NCBI RefSeq assembly: GCF_000003815.2
Contig: NC_049992.1
Location: forward strand, 16,592,467 to 16,656,466
Origin: Branchiostoma floridae
Lineage: Eukaryota; Chordata; Leptocardii; Amphioxiformes; Branchiostomatidae
DNA: 64,000 bases
Reading direction: 5' to 3'
The notes below the pieces were generated by a model. That model was not told the DNA's origin and searched no databases. It saw only the letters and a program-made list of their open reading frames with translations. The translations under genes and the position numbers were made by a program. Position 1 is the stretch's first letter; every line of letters begins with the position of its first letter. Shown here piece after piece: positions 13,101 through 23,360 of this stretch.

Positions 13101-16100
13101 GTTGTTGACAATTAACTTCGTGGACCTGTAAGTCGCGTTGTGAGCTGTCTACGAAGCCATAGTCCCCGGGAGACTGAACATGAATTAGCTTGTCTGCAGC
13201 GGGTGAACCGCGCGGCGACGGGACGAAATCAAAACAATGGTTTTTGGGGAGGTTCACGCACCGTGCCATTCTGGACTATTACAAGAGCGAGTTCGGGTCA
13301 GTTCTTACCTTCTCCTTTCCGAACAGCACAGTGATAATTACACGTAAGCTTCCACGAATTTTGGTTGAATTCACAGTTGTAGACCTCGTTTGTTCTACTG
13401 ACAACATACCCTTGATCGCTACATATCGAACAACCCCCTTTTCGCGCCGAAACAGATAGCACCGCAACTTGTACAGATCGTGCGAGTTACGCCTCGCCTC
13501 TCACTTTATTTTCTGTTTCTCGGGTAAATTATCTGGACTGGTCGGTTTTTCAATCATGTAGCTTTGGCGGAGATTGCTGGGGGTTCATTCAAAACAAATC
13601 ACGGACTCTTCCGACATTTCGCGCCATTCACAATGCCGGCCTGTGTTGTATGTAAAAACAACAATGCTGTATGTATGTTTCGGCGCGGAAGGGGGATCGT
13701 TCGATATGTATACGTAGCGATCAAGGGTATGTTGTCAGAGAATGATTTTTTTTAATGTCCCTGCCAGTTGGACAATTGTGAATTCAACCAAAATTCGTGG
13801 AAGCTTACGTGTAATTATCGCTGTGCTGTCCGGAAAGGAGAAGGTAAGAACTGACCCGAACTCGCTCTTGTAATAGTCCAGAATGGCACGGTGCGTGAAC
13901 CTCCCCCACCACCATTGTTTTGATTTCGTTCCGTCGCCGCGCGGTTCACACGCAGGCAAGCTTATTCATGTTCAGTCTCCCGGGGACTATGGCTTCGTAG
14001 ACAGCTCACAATGCGACTTACAGGTCCACGAAAGTAATTTTCAATGACAACAAACTGAACTCCAGAATGGCGGGGTGATTATTTACCGCTGAGAGGACCG
14101 AGGTTCACCGAGCATAATGGCTGGCTAGAAGTTTCGGATCCGTGACGTCATACAATCTCAGACGATCAGAACGAGGCCATTACGTCATCGGCCAGCGCGG
14201 CGGGGAGAGGAGGAGAGCGCGAAGTTCAAACGTGTCTACAGGGTCATATTAGGCGGATCAATGTAAAAATTGACGTACATCAACTTTTTAATGAGTAAAC
14301 TACTGGAAAATAAAGAATTGAAAATTTTCTGATGCTGTCCTTTAAGTATACACATTTGTACAGTAACTAACAGAGATGTAACAATTCTATAAACTATTAC
14401 CTAGTATTCACTATTACATTTTCCAGACCTTTAGTCTAACTAAATTAAGCTTCTAGAAGCCCTTCTACTGGTCAGGCCCCGAACAGCAAGAGGTTTAGTA
14501 ACACTAACACAGGCTACCAGATGTTCAGGTTGAACAGCTTGCTCAACCATTTCACACCCAACTGTAGAATTTCCGAAATGTGCTGCGTGTATCAGAGACA
14601 CTGGTAGTAGTAATGCTCCTGAATTTTATGCCTGTTACTAGTGTTAGGTGGTCTGCCCCCCATGGTAAGGGGGGCATGGTCAGGGCATGGAGTTCAGTGC
14701 CCTTGTTCCACTCTTATTTAAGTCTTAAGAAAAATAGTCTCTCATCAGTATCCCTGATAAGTGTCTTCAACTTGAATTGAAGTGGGAGAATATTCGTTAC
14801 CGATCAAAGAATTCTACAAATGTCATAATGACCTTTTTCGATGGCTAAGCTATATTGTGTGCATATGATTGCTGGGTAACCCCCAAATGATTTCGAACTT
14901 GTGAATCAATGCAAACTATTTACTAGTAATAGATACGACAAATGGCAGTTTTCTAGGACCAAAGCATGTTTCCTTCTTGGCATTTATAGTCAAGAGAAAA
15001 CAATGACGTCTTACAATCTCCGCTGTTCTTCGATCCTCTTCATGAGGGCCTCCTGAACCACACGATCCTCTTCGTGCTGGACGTCCTTCGCGACAACGAG
15101 ATCCTTCCGTACGGTACGGCGCCGGCTGATGTTTCCCAAGTAATGCTGCTCGACTGCGGTTCACAAGCAACAAATGATTACTTCAGGATTACATTTTTAA
15201 CTTTGAAGATTCCAAAGCATGCTGATTAAGCCTTCTGGCCAGTTTATTAATAAGGAGAAGGTTGATATACACGTATATATAGAATACAACACGGTGTATT
15301 CCGTATCAACCAAGGTACAAGCCGTATACAGCCCATTTGAAATAGTTTGATTTACTCGAAGGAAGCCCGTGTGATAAAACTTGTATCAAACGTTTTTGCA
15401 GCCCAGGTATGACATAAATGTGTGTATAATCTAATAAATGCAATTTTACCTGATAATACAGGCATCATTGCCATAGACTCGGTGTTTCAGTACAGTTACA
15501 CCATTATTAAGGATACCATCTATTTTTCAGGCCGTAAGGACGGAACCCCCCATGACATTTTGCAAGTGTAAATGATGAACACTCTAGAACTTGATTTTCC
15601 TGAAACTGAAAGGCTTCTAACATCAAATATCTAGCATGTAAATGCTGAAGATCCATACACCTGTCTCGGCTGAACATGTCATTACTGGTACTCACTTTCC
15701 TCCTCCTGAAGCTGCATGGCGAAGGCACCATCCTCCCGTACCGCCCATTCTTTACGGACTGTAGAAAGAAAAGAACAAATCAAAATCAACAGGAAAACCT
15801 CAGAAAGATATTTCTATGTTTTGTGAACTTCTTGTTTAATGTATCATTGTGCATTTCTCCCTGATTCTGCTGAATGTATTCTATGTGACTGGCTCCCATA
15901 AGGCAGGAAACATAAATATAGCACAAAATGGAAGATGAGGAAATAAGATAACCTATTATACTGGGAACTGGGACCTAACTTCCTGCTAGTGCCATCAGAT
16001 GCCTACTAGCACATGTACTGTAGCATGTGGAAACCAGCCAATCTACTACATGCAAACAAACAAATTAAACATATGGGAAACAAGACCTTGGTATACCGAG

Positions 16101-19100
16101 GAAATCAGTACAACATTCCTTTACTGGTGTACAGTACATGAAGCTTCTGATTTAGTTGCTAACTGTGGCTGAGATTATGTTTTCATCATTCATGGTAAAC
16201 AAGTGTAGTTTTAGCCAATATCATTGGCATTCAGATCATCAACCTGTGACTTAACTAACAGAAGTTCATTATATCTTGTAGTTATACTTAACTGATAGGT
16301 AAGATTTAGGACTGTGTTGCTTGTAGTTTTGTATGAACCCCAAGGGATCACAAGATAGTGGTAATATTGGCCAGGTGGTCTTTATGTGTTATGTATATGT
16401 AGGTGTTTGCACAGGTATGATTGTAATTAAAAATACATATGCTATCAATAACATTAATATTCATATCATCACTCAAATTCATTTGTCCCTGAAATTACCA
16501 CATGTCACGAGAATGTAAGATAAATAATGGAAAGGTGGCAGTGTGTTTTATGATATGGTAGTTTTACAATTACACCTTTACATCTTTTTGGACAATGCAA
16601 TATAACCTAACAAAAGTAGATCTACAAGGTTCACATGTTCAACATTTGAACACTAAATTTTATTTAGTAAAAATAGAAACAGGGACAGAGGTTGATACAA
16701 GAGTGCCAAAACCCTTTTGTAATGAGATAAGGTCAAAATAAATGCTAAGGGATTCACACATGTGTAATTAGATAAGCTCTGTCCTTGCCAAAATGTCAAA
16801 TTACTGGGAGAACGGCCAAACTAAAGGTTGACTTCTACATTCACAAGGGGATAGCAAGGGCGCAGTGAATGGTTGGATTTACAGAGGACTTCATTTGGAC
16901 AGGGCCCAACAATACCCATCCCAGTGGTATTTAGAGTCATGGCCTCATATGGGTGTGTCTGTATGATTACAACTTCAATCTCAACACCCATCTCCAGATT
17001 CATTTTGGGAAGAGATATGCTGTTAGTGTCACTGATGCACATAACCTTAAGATTAAGGTGGGCATAACATAACAAAACATAACATAAGATAAAGTACAAA
17101 TTTGTCAGCAAAATGTGCAAACTTTAATCTGCCTTACTCCAAAATATGAGCCTGAGATTCTACAAATTAGATTTGAAATGAGTAATGTACAACAAAACTG
17201 TTATCATTTTTTGACATCCAAAATTTCAGAATACATGTATGATATATATATACTAGTGTACAATACAGCCAATTTTGGCTGCACAAATATTACCCATTTA
17301 TTTCCAGTGCTTTAACATGCAAGTTATGAACTAGAAGGATGTCAGATCTATGTTGGCTTTTCTTATTCTCATTTTGGCATCTTTCTCAACAATAAGCAGG
17401 TATAATTCTTTTCCAAAGGAAGCCCCCTCCCATCTGTACGGGAAGTAAACAAAGTCTGATCCTACTGACAGGAAGAGATAAGGTTTAGACTATAAGGAGG
17501 AATGCAGGGCGTGCCTCAAAACATAGAACCTAATGTTTTCAAAGACCTCCCGCATTTCCAACAACTCTCCTTTTGCAATTTTTTCTATCAACATCTCTCT
17601 GTAAAATAAGATATTGATATTTTTTGTGTACACCCCCTTTCACAGGCTTTGATGCATAGCCTGAACTATTGATACTCCTGTCTATTGGCACATATAATTT
17701 TATTAATATTCTCCAGTTAGATGTTCCCTTGGCAAGACACTGTATCCATGGGCCAAAACAGTATCCACTTGCGATCTCATAATATAATAGAAAAATGTTC
17801 GCTGTGGTTTTAAGTTCGCAGTGAAGTGGTCGCCGCAAAAACTGTGAACATAAAACCACCGCGAGCATTTCTGCATTTACAGTAATTGCTGCAACCATTT
17901 CAACACAACATTGGTTTTTGGAGCCACGGCAAAATCCGTGGATTACCAATTTTCCTTTGGGGTCTCACATCAACCATTGTACATGTAAGATAAGTCATAA
18001 TTTGTGTATGTTCAAAGTGAGGACAATGTCTCTCATATACAGTACTACTCACTAGTAACTAAGTAAATCTAAATAAGGTAGCAGAAGGGAGCATTGAAAC
18101 TTTGGCAGGCAACTTTTTTGTTTTGCACAGAACAAGTCAGTGACATGGAACTTAATCCAATAACAATGTTTATATTGGATTTATAAACAATGTAACATTA
18201 TTATCAAACTTTTGAAGGCACTTTTTGCCTCCCTCTTGGAGTCAGTGGCAGTGGAATGTTAATTGTGATGGATAAAAGCCAATAATCACACTGGTTCTGC
18301 AACAGTTCTGCAAGGGACAGAACATAATAGTTATAGCAGTCCTTTACCAAGGACTTATCCAGAGTCAGATGTCAGTGAGAGGAATTACTGTAAATGCATT
18401 TAAGTTTGCGTGGATTTAATTTTGCGGTAGCAGGAAATGGACTTTTTGCGGTGGTTTTAATTTCACGGTAGCACCATGCACTGCAGTCTCTTACTGTTAT
18501 GGAAAAATGTTCGCAGTGGTTTTAAATTCGCGGTGAAGCGGCCGCCGCGAAAACCGCGAACATTAATCCACCGCGAACATTTCTGCATTTACAGTATACA
18601 GTTAGGCAGTGACGTGTCCAGATGTTGAATGTCTAAAGATTAGAGGACCAAATGGCCAGATAATGAAAAGGCTACCACTATAACCAGAGCCCAGAGGGCC
18701 TTTCCCACTGAGTTAATGGGTGTGTCCTGCAGTTTCTAGCATAGAGATTGCAGAGGTGGCCATGGTATCATAGTTCCACACTGTAGGACTCTAAAAGTAT
18801 TGAGGTCATTCTCAACTGAAGTGAAAAATGATGCTTTTCAAGCATTTGTTTATTTTCACAGGTCACTTCATTTTGTGCTAGAATGTAGAATATTTTTTTA
18901 TGTTTCTTTAAGTTTGCAGTTGAAACAATTCTATACTTCAGTAATAAATTGGAGACATGTATTCGCTGTCTAATGAATTCACGACGGAGCGGTTACGGCG
19001 AAAACAAAGATACAACTGCATACATTCTAATATTACAGTAGTTGACATTTGGATTGATCATTAAAGTCTTAGACAATCACATAGTTACAAAACTCTGAAC

Positions 19101-19949
19101 CTGATTTTGCTAGTGGAGCCCAACTTCACACAGACAACCCACACGGATAAATACATTGATTTCATATTAAGTTATGACTACTATTGGGACACATAATGTG
19201 TAGTATAATAGCATCAATAGTATGGATCATTAAATAAGTAATAAATTAATATGACATAAAATCTTGCACTGCAAATCATTTAAGTACCGTTTTCCTAGAT
19301 CTCCTCAGAAGTTATACATACAGAAGTTTATCTTATGTTTCAAAATACTTGTCAACAAGTATAAATAAACGCAACCTTTGCATATTTTGATGAACTTCGA
19401 CATAATTCGGAATTTTGCAAAACCATTCAAATATCAACATAGATACATATACTATATAGAAAGAAAACCGAATCTTCAGCCATTTCATTGAATATAATCA
19501 TGGCAAAACAACACATTTGAAAGTTAATGTTATCTGAAGTTATACGTTAAGAGACGTTGAGACTTGAAAAGAAATTTCTTGGTGATTTTTATACTTAAAT
19601 ATAGACACCGGAAATAACGTCTTGCTCCCTCCCACTTCGATTTGCCGTGGACTGGCTACGTTTGCTATATCTAAATTCGTAATTTGTCTCACTTCTTCAG
19701 TTTATAAGCTCATTAGCTAACAATGACGTAAAGTTTATGATATAAAGTTATTGTTTTCCCTTTTTACTAGGCCAAAATATTAAGAGACTTGGCCTTGGCG
19801 ACTTGCTAGTCTAACCGACTTCCCACCCGCAAAACCGCGGCGTTTTTCAGGCCATATCAACACTTCTACCCACCTTCTTTGACTCTCCCCGGTGGTGGAA
19901 GAGTCCCCGGTTCAGGCTCCTCAGCTAGGACGTTAATAGACGTCGCCAT
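1134..19949 (-). CDS. CCDC50: CCDC50 (Ymer) homologue, coiled-coil ubiquitin-binding adaptor, 12-13 exons
   Basis: Exons assembled by eye, all GT-AG and in phase: 19874-19949 (start ATG, MATSINVLAEE), 15696-15758, 15015-15153, 11104-11194, 10584-10637, 9857-9980, 9439-9665, optional 9274-9387, 9107-9196, 8137-8235, 7529-7756, 4941-5193, 1134-1303 (stop TAA). The product is 537 residues, or 575 with the optional exon. Exons 1-3 give VRKEWAVREDGAFAMQLQEEE then IEQHYLGNISRRRTVRKDL and VVAKDVQHEED, which line up with the conserved CCDC50 N-terminal domain of vertebrates. Exons 4-10 are charged coiled coil with repeated MIU-like motifs (ELAKKLQDRE, AFARFLQEQE, EIARYLQDRE). The last exons are Ser/Gly/Lys-rich and disordered. 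In mammals CCDC50 is a cytosolic EGFR-pathway phosphoprotein that binds polyubiquitin and modulates NF-kB and innate signalling; this role is inferred here from homology. Identity is confident; exon use near 9.3 kb and at the 3' end is open. Confidence 0.92.
2391..2455 (-). CDS. CCDC50: Candidate alternative last exon of CCDC50
   Basis: An acceptor (CCTCCACAG) is followed by a 65-nt stretch that, read in the phase-1 frame left by the exon at 4941-5193, gives ASLQARGGSRGSQKKPGLFS then L and stop TAG. It begins with CT, exactly like the established last exon at 1303, and its basic, Gly/Ser-rich tail resembles the tail of that exon (GKSWFRKGSKKGGTPEEGS). I saw no clear polyadenylation signal close by. 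It could be chance. Confidence 0.4.
3094..3491. mobile_element. MITE with GGCCTAGGAAAAAAAATG ends
   Basis: Inverted ends (GGCCTAGGAAAAAAAATGTT and its complement) continue with mismatches into CCTGTTTC and CCTACCTACC motifs, about 400 bp overall, in the CCDC50 intron between 1303 and 4941. No coding content. Superfamily unknown. Confidence 0.7.
6371..6738. mobile_element. MITE with AGGCCACACCAATTTAATTT ends
   Basis: Terminal inverted repeats of nearly 40 bp (through TTCTTGGTTCACGGATT) enclose about 365 bp with A/T-rich mirror tracts and GGAGCGAG motifs just inside. It lies in a CCDC50 intron; flanks suggest a TA or TTA duplication. Confidence 0.75.
7114..7428. mobile_element. Interspersed repeat with GTGCAGGTAA core
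   Basis: The ends GGGCTCAAAATA and TATTTCGAGCCC are imperfect inverted repeats. The inside repeats ACCTGCAC/GTGCAGGT. A partial copy (AAATTCAGAGTGGTCCAGGT) is at 25108-25225, ending GCATTTTGGGCCC. Confidence 0.55.
8380..8801. mobile_element. hAT-like MITE with exact 8-bp target duplication
   Basis: Ends TAGGGCTGGGTATCGGTACA and the complement of TAGGGCTGTGGGTATCGGTA are flanked on both sides by AATGCCAT (8372-8379 and 8802-8809). An 8-bp duplication with TAGGG ends is typical of hAT. Inside are GGACCTG/CAGGTCC palindromes. Inserted in a CCDC50 intron. Relatives are at 41632-42088 and 58315-58437, with fragments at about 35829-35910, 51105-51175 and 61027-61100. Confidence 0.85.
8878..9035 (+). 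repeat. SINE body fragment
   Basis: AGGGGTCCTACCCGGTGTGA and GTGGTTCAAAACCTACAGT match the body of the tRNA-derived SINE best seen at 49757-50080 and at 31265-31390. Confidence 0.6.
9274..9387 (-). CDS. CCDC50: Duplicated CCDC50 exon (candidate cassette exon)
   Basis: This is a copy of the exon at 9857-9980, encoding ELAKKLQDRERRRLERIS and on to YHQDAAAG. The duplicated block is 9276-9418 versus 9869-10011 (143 bp, four mismatches seen, about 97 percent identity) and carries about 30 bp of intron with the acceptor. The three differences inside the exon are all synonymous. The original donor was lost at the break, but a donor GT at 9273-9272 (GGT|GTAAAG) ends the exon in phase 0, so it joins in frame with the exons on both sides (114 nt, 38 residues). 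The intron before it is only 51 bp. Whether it is spliced in cannot be told from sequence. Confidence 0.6.
10082..10205. repeat. 40-bp tandem repeat, 3 copies
   Basis: Units of ATTGGCTGAAGCACATCACA begin at about 10096, 10136 and 10176, inside a CCDC50 intron. Confidence 0.8.
12150..12440 (+). repeat. Dispersed repeat ending CATTTCATGGAGGTA
   Basis: The segment ends with a small hairpin (ACCTCCAT...ATGGAGGT), the same type of end as the repeats at 52060-52325 and 56770-57085. A related piece (GACCTCATACCTCCATGAAA) is near 11350. Probably a retroelement tail; class uncertain. Confidence 0.35.
12803..14341. mobile_element. 1.5-kb foldback element with about 650-bp arms, TTAA flanks
   Basis: The left arm (12803 to about 13455) and right arm (about 13676-14341) are inverted copies, with indels, around a spacer of about 220 bp. 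Outer ends read TTAA-AGGA and TCCT-TTAA, compatible with a TTAA target site. The arms are GC-rich relative to the surroundings and contain CRE-type TGACGTCA sites (near 12993 and 14143). No transposase seen. Confidence 0.85.
17790..17886. mobile_element. TTCGCGGTG-family MITE, half copy
   Basis: AAAAATGTTCGCTGTGGTTT to TTTCTGCATTTACAGTAATT matches the right half of the elements at 18385 and 20221. Confidence 0.65.
18385..18598. mobile_element. TTCGCGGTG-family MITE, full copy
   Basis: Ends TTACTGTAAATGCATTTAAG and TTTCTGCATTTACAGTAT are inverted repeats. The inside carries complementary CGCGGTGAAGCGG and GCCGCCGCGAAAACCGCGAA segments, so the transcript would fold into a stem. Lies in CCDC50 intron 1. 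Confidence 0.8.
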
Positions 19950-20070
19950 TTCTGAGTTTTTGCGGATTTTTCCGTGCTGTTGACAGTTGCATGTGTTCTG
20001 TGTTTTCTTTCCAAGCCCAAGATGGCGGATGTGAAGGCTGACGCGCATGCCCAGTACTTCTAAAAGCGCC
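19950..20070 (-). promoter_or_regulatory. CCDC50 promoter / 5' UTR region
   Basis: Just upstream of the CCDC50 start the sequence turns GC-richer. A YY1-type core (AAGATGGCGG, + strand) lies near 20019-20028 and an NRF1-like palindrome (GCGCATGC) near 20041-20048, both typical of TATA-less housekeeping promoters. The minus frame stays open upstream to another ATG at 20048 (MRVSLHIRHL), but the homology begins after 19949, so I chose the inner ATG. The + strand ATG inside the YY1 motif opens a 13-codon frame only. Confidence 0.45.
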
Positions 20071-20220
20071 CCGCCGCGGTCAGATTTGGCATTACAGATT
20101 ACTTATTCCAGTATGCGTTGTATATCTTCTGAACATTTCCATTTGTAAACAACAAATTGTAACCCGCATTCCACCCAAAGGATGCTTTTCCATCCTGCAC
20201 GTTTTTGTCACATCACAAAT

Positions 20221-20373
20221 TACTGTAAAGTTAAATGCATCAAAGTTCGCGGGATTTGATTTCGTGTTAGCCAGAAAAATGACTTTTCGCGGTGGTTTTA
20301 AGTTCGCGGTGAAGCGGCCATTGCCAAAACCGCGAACAGTAAACCACTGCGAAAGTTTCTGCATTTACAGTAT
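20221..20373. mobile_element. TTCGCGGTG-family MITE near the CCDC50 promoter
   Basis: ATTACTGTAAAGTTAAATGC to TTTCTGCATTTACAGTATG. Same family as 18385-18598, about 270 bp upstream of the CCDC50 ATG. A degraded piece is also at 44895-44945. Confidence 0.75.
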
Positions 20374-20963
20374 GCAGACTAGACTAACAGGTAATTCACA
20401 GCCCATCCCAACCCATGATTAGTCTTTCCTGATCAAACTTAATGGAGGTATTTTATTGGACTGCACCTAACTGCACCAGACATTCGCAAAGTGTCCGAAA
20501 CCAACTTGTCACCCAAAATTGCTGTTTTCTAATGAATTTTCCAAAATTTGTTTTTTGGAAAATACACAGAATAACCCAGATCAGCATAAATCTATAACGT
20601 TAGTTCCCCCACTTGTGATAAGTGAAAATGTTTTTTTAACTGCAAATTTCTTTTTGATACATTTCTTATCACTGTACATAAACAAAAGTGTTAGAACTGT
20701 TACACAAACACTCACACAAGTACTACGTACCATTACATCAAAAACTAGCTTTTTATTTTTCATCTTTATCACTTTTGACTGAACAATTCTGATCTTTGAT
20801 GTACTGATCTAATAATACATGTAATCTTCAGTTATCTTATGAAAGATATCCATCAATCACATCAACATTTCAGTTATTCAGCCACTTTTAGCCCAACTTG
20901 TATACTCCTCACTTTCTTCTCATCCCAAGGCCTTTAATCAAAGCATCCTGCACAAACCTTCTA

Positions 20964-21541
20964 CGAGGGGCGTGCAATTAGTAATGGTCCTGACCCATTT
21001 CCCATAGCAGGAGATTAATGAAACTTGGCACAGTTATTAGTCTTTCTCTTCATAGGAATCACCCAGAGTTATGCATTTCTCCCATCGTTTGATGCAGCTC
21101 TGGACACCGATTTTGTAGGACACCCCAGGTTGGTCCTCCAACTGATGCCTCATCAATGGCACAAGAGGGACGACCAGGTCTGGGAGCTGTTTCCACAGAC
21201 TTCCAGCCACGTTTGAATTCAGGATGCCAGCGTTTTACAAGGTCATATGATGGGGCATCATCACCATAAGTTTCATTTATTTCATCAAAAGTCTTCTTTG
21301 GTGTGGGTCCTTTCAAATACAAAAACCGGATCACTGCGCGACACTCAACTGGTTCCATTTCACACCTGGTCCATTTCGCACCTGACTAAGTTCAAACACC
21401 AGTAAATCAGAAACCACAATTAGTTCAGAGCTGTCTTTTGCAACATAACCCATAGAGATATGAATTATTACACATACAAAATTTCATTTAGATCAGACAA
21501 CTGGAAGTGGGTCAGGACCATTACTTATTGCACGCCCCTCG
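20964..21541 (-). mobile_element. Non-autonomous mariner element
   Basis: 39-bp terminal inverted repeats (CGAGGGGCGTGCAATTAGTA, 2 mismatches between ends) are flanked by TA. The 578-bp length is less than half of a full mariner; a truncated transposase frame lies inside (next entry). Confidence 0.88.
21059..21358 (-). pseudogene. Truncated mariner transposase, N-terminal HTH part
   Basis: MEPVECRAVIRFLYLKGPTP then KRWHPEFKRGWKSVETAPRP match the N-terminal DNA-binding helix-turn-helix region and the GRP linker of mariner transposases. After about residue 70 the similarity ends; the DDD catalytic domain is missing. The frame is 99 codons with no stop through the HTH part. Inactive as a transposase, possibly still a DNA-binding peptide if expressed. 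Confidence 0.75.
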
Positions 21542-21550
21542 TACCTAGAT

Positions 21551-21648
21551 GGCTGGAGGTGTTCTATGGCTTTTTTCTGATGTTTTTATATCGTATTACA
21601 ACACAAGTGCAATCAGAAAAAAACACCAGTCATAGAAAACCTCCAGCC
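21551..21648. repeat. Inverted repeat / hairpin
   Basis: GGCTGGAGGTGTTCTATGGC and its near complement ending CCTCCAGCC flank a loop of about 40 bp, directly beside the mariner element. Confidence 0.7.
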
Positions 21649-22242
21649 ACCAAGATGGTATGCACTGGAGGCCAATGCATTTACACCTTTAAATGGCTGT
21701 AAGTTCTCTGCAGCCTTGGGGCACACATCCTGACATACAGAAATGAAAGAATTGCCTACATGTACTACTAGTAACTTCAGAGTATCCATATCTGTATCTG
21801 TATCTGATACTGTATAGATGGAATAAGAGTCTTTCGATGTAACGCCAGCTTCGCAGGCACACTGCATGGCAGCAGCTGGTTACTATTACACTGAACGACC
21901 TGTCACACCTAACCTTTGCACATCTCATATACATTGTATGTACATGTACTATGCAATGGTACTTTGCACATCTAGTACACGTACTACATGTATGTACTGG
22001 TAATCTACTGTTTGTTTGCTTCTCAGCTTACTGATAGCAATGTGTGACAACTTGTCATAACTAAGTTATACACAACAGAATTGTTCCTAATTTGTGTAGT
22101 ATCTTCAGAATATTTTCTAATTTTCAGCCTTACTATATGTACAACTACTGTACATACATGTGCGATTTCTCAATCTTACTCAAGGGATGAGACACAAAAT
22201 ACAAGTCAACTTTGCAATATAAAAAAGGGAAACATTATATAT

Positions 22243-22460
22243 AACGCTAGTTCACCTTCATCCGTTGGGTAACCTATATCCGTTGCTTTTAAGAATAGGG
22301 TAATTGGGGAGATCACGTTGATGGGCGTTGGTTTAAAATTTCAATATTTTCAGTACATTGCAGTTTAAAACTACCACCCGTCGAAATGATGTGCCTAAAT
22401 AAACTGTTTTGACAAACAACGGATATAGGTTACCCCGCGGATAAAGGTGAACTAGCGGTA
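22243..22460. mobile_element. MITE with CGCTAGTTCACCTT ends
   Basis: Inverted ends of about 40 bp: CGCTAGTTCACCTTCATCCG, then GGTAACCTATATCCGTTG, mirrored at 22405-22460. Total 218 bp, no coding content, flanked by TATA-rich DNA. Confidence 0.75.
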
Positions 22461-23360
22461 TATATATAGAAGACACTTATGGACATTTTCACTAAACATG
22501 TAACTTTTGTCACTGCACTAAAGGTTTAAAGGCCTTGATGTAACTTACATAGTACTACATTGTACATTGTAAATCAAGTTAGTAAACAAGCTAAGAAAGC
22601 AACAATTATATCTTCAACAATATTGTCTAAGTATACCTACATTTATGACCATCTAATTTCTTCCCCTTTGACAGGAAAGTACATCAAAGTAAAAATTATA
22701 AAATAACAGAAAACCTTCTACATACACATAAGTACTCACCGTTCTACTGAAAATTGCAACTTTTTTCTAATACAATGTACTGGAATTCTGCAACATCTAA
22801 AAACAGGATAACATACAGATGTATATTGCAATACTGAAATAAAATTTGGCCACTTTATAGTCATGGTTAAAATAAAACTAGACAGACTATACTACTAGAT
22901 CAGTGGATTTTTGAATTTGTTAGCAATGTAACATTATGCCTGGTGTACGTAGAAGTTAAGGTTTCTCAACATTCACCATAGCAACTGTAATCAAATTGCA
23001 GATTTCTTGTTTGAGTCAATCAAACTTCCTGTATAACATTTGGACATAAACAAAACAGCTCAAATGAATTCTTTCACTGTATTTGCACTTGGGTTTAGCA
23101 ACTTTAATTTAAACTGCATTTCAGGGAGTTCCTGGAAGTGTAGGGCACATGTTAGCTTTTTTTTTCAGCATCAAATTTCTTTGAAATAGTTAATCATTCA
23201 AATGTGTATTTGGTGCCAGAATAGTCTCTGAAGCAAACTCTTTTTAAATAGTCTGAAATATATTTCAATAAATGTTACATATCTCATATCTCTGTGGAAG
23301 ATGAATGTCCAAGGATGTGTATGTCAATGATACACATATTTCAGGTTACATTTCCACATC
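22461..23360. other. Intergenic, 3' of KCTD9
   Basis: AT-rich DNA with no recognisable gene or repeat. It should contain the KCTD9 3' UTR; TTTAAT near 23104 could be a minus-strand ATTAAA signal. Confidence 0.3.
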
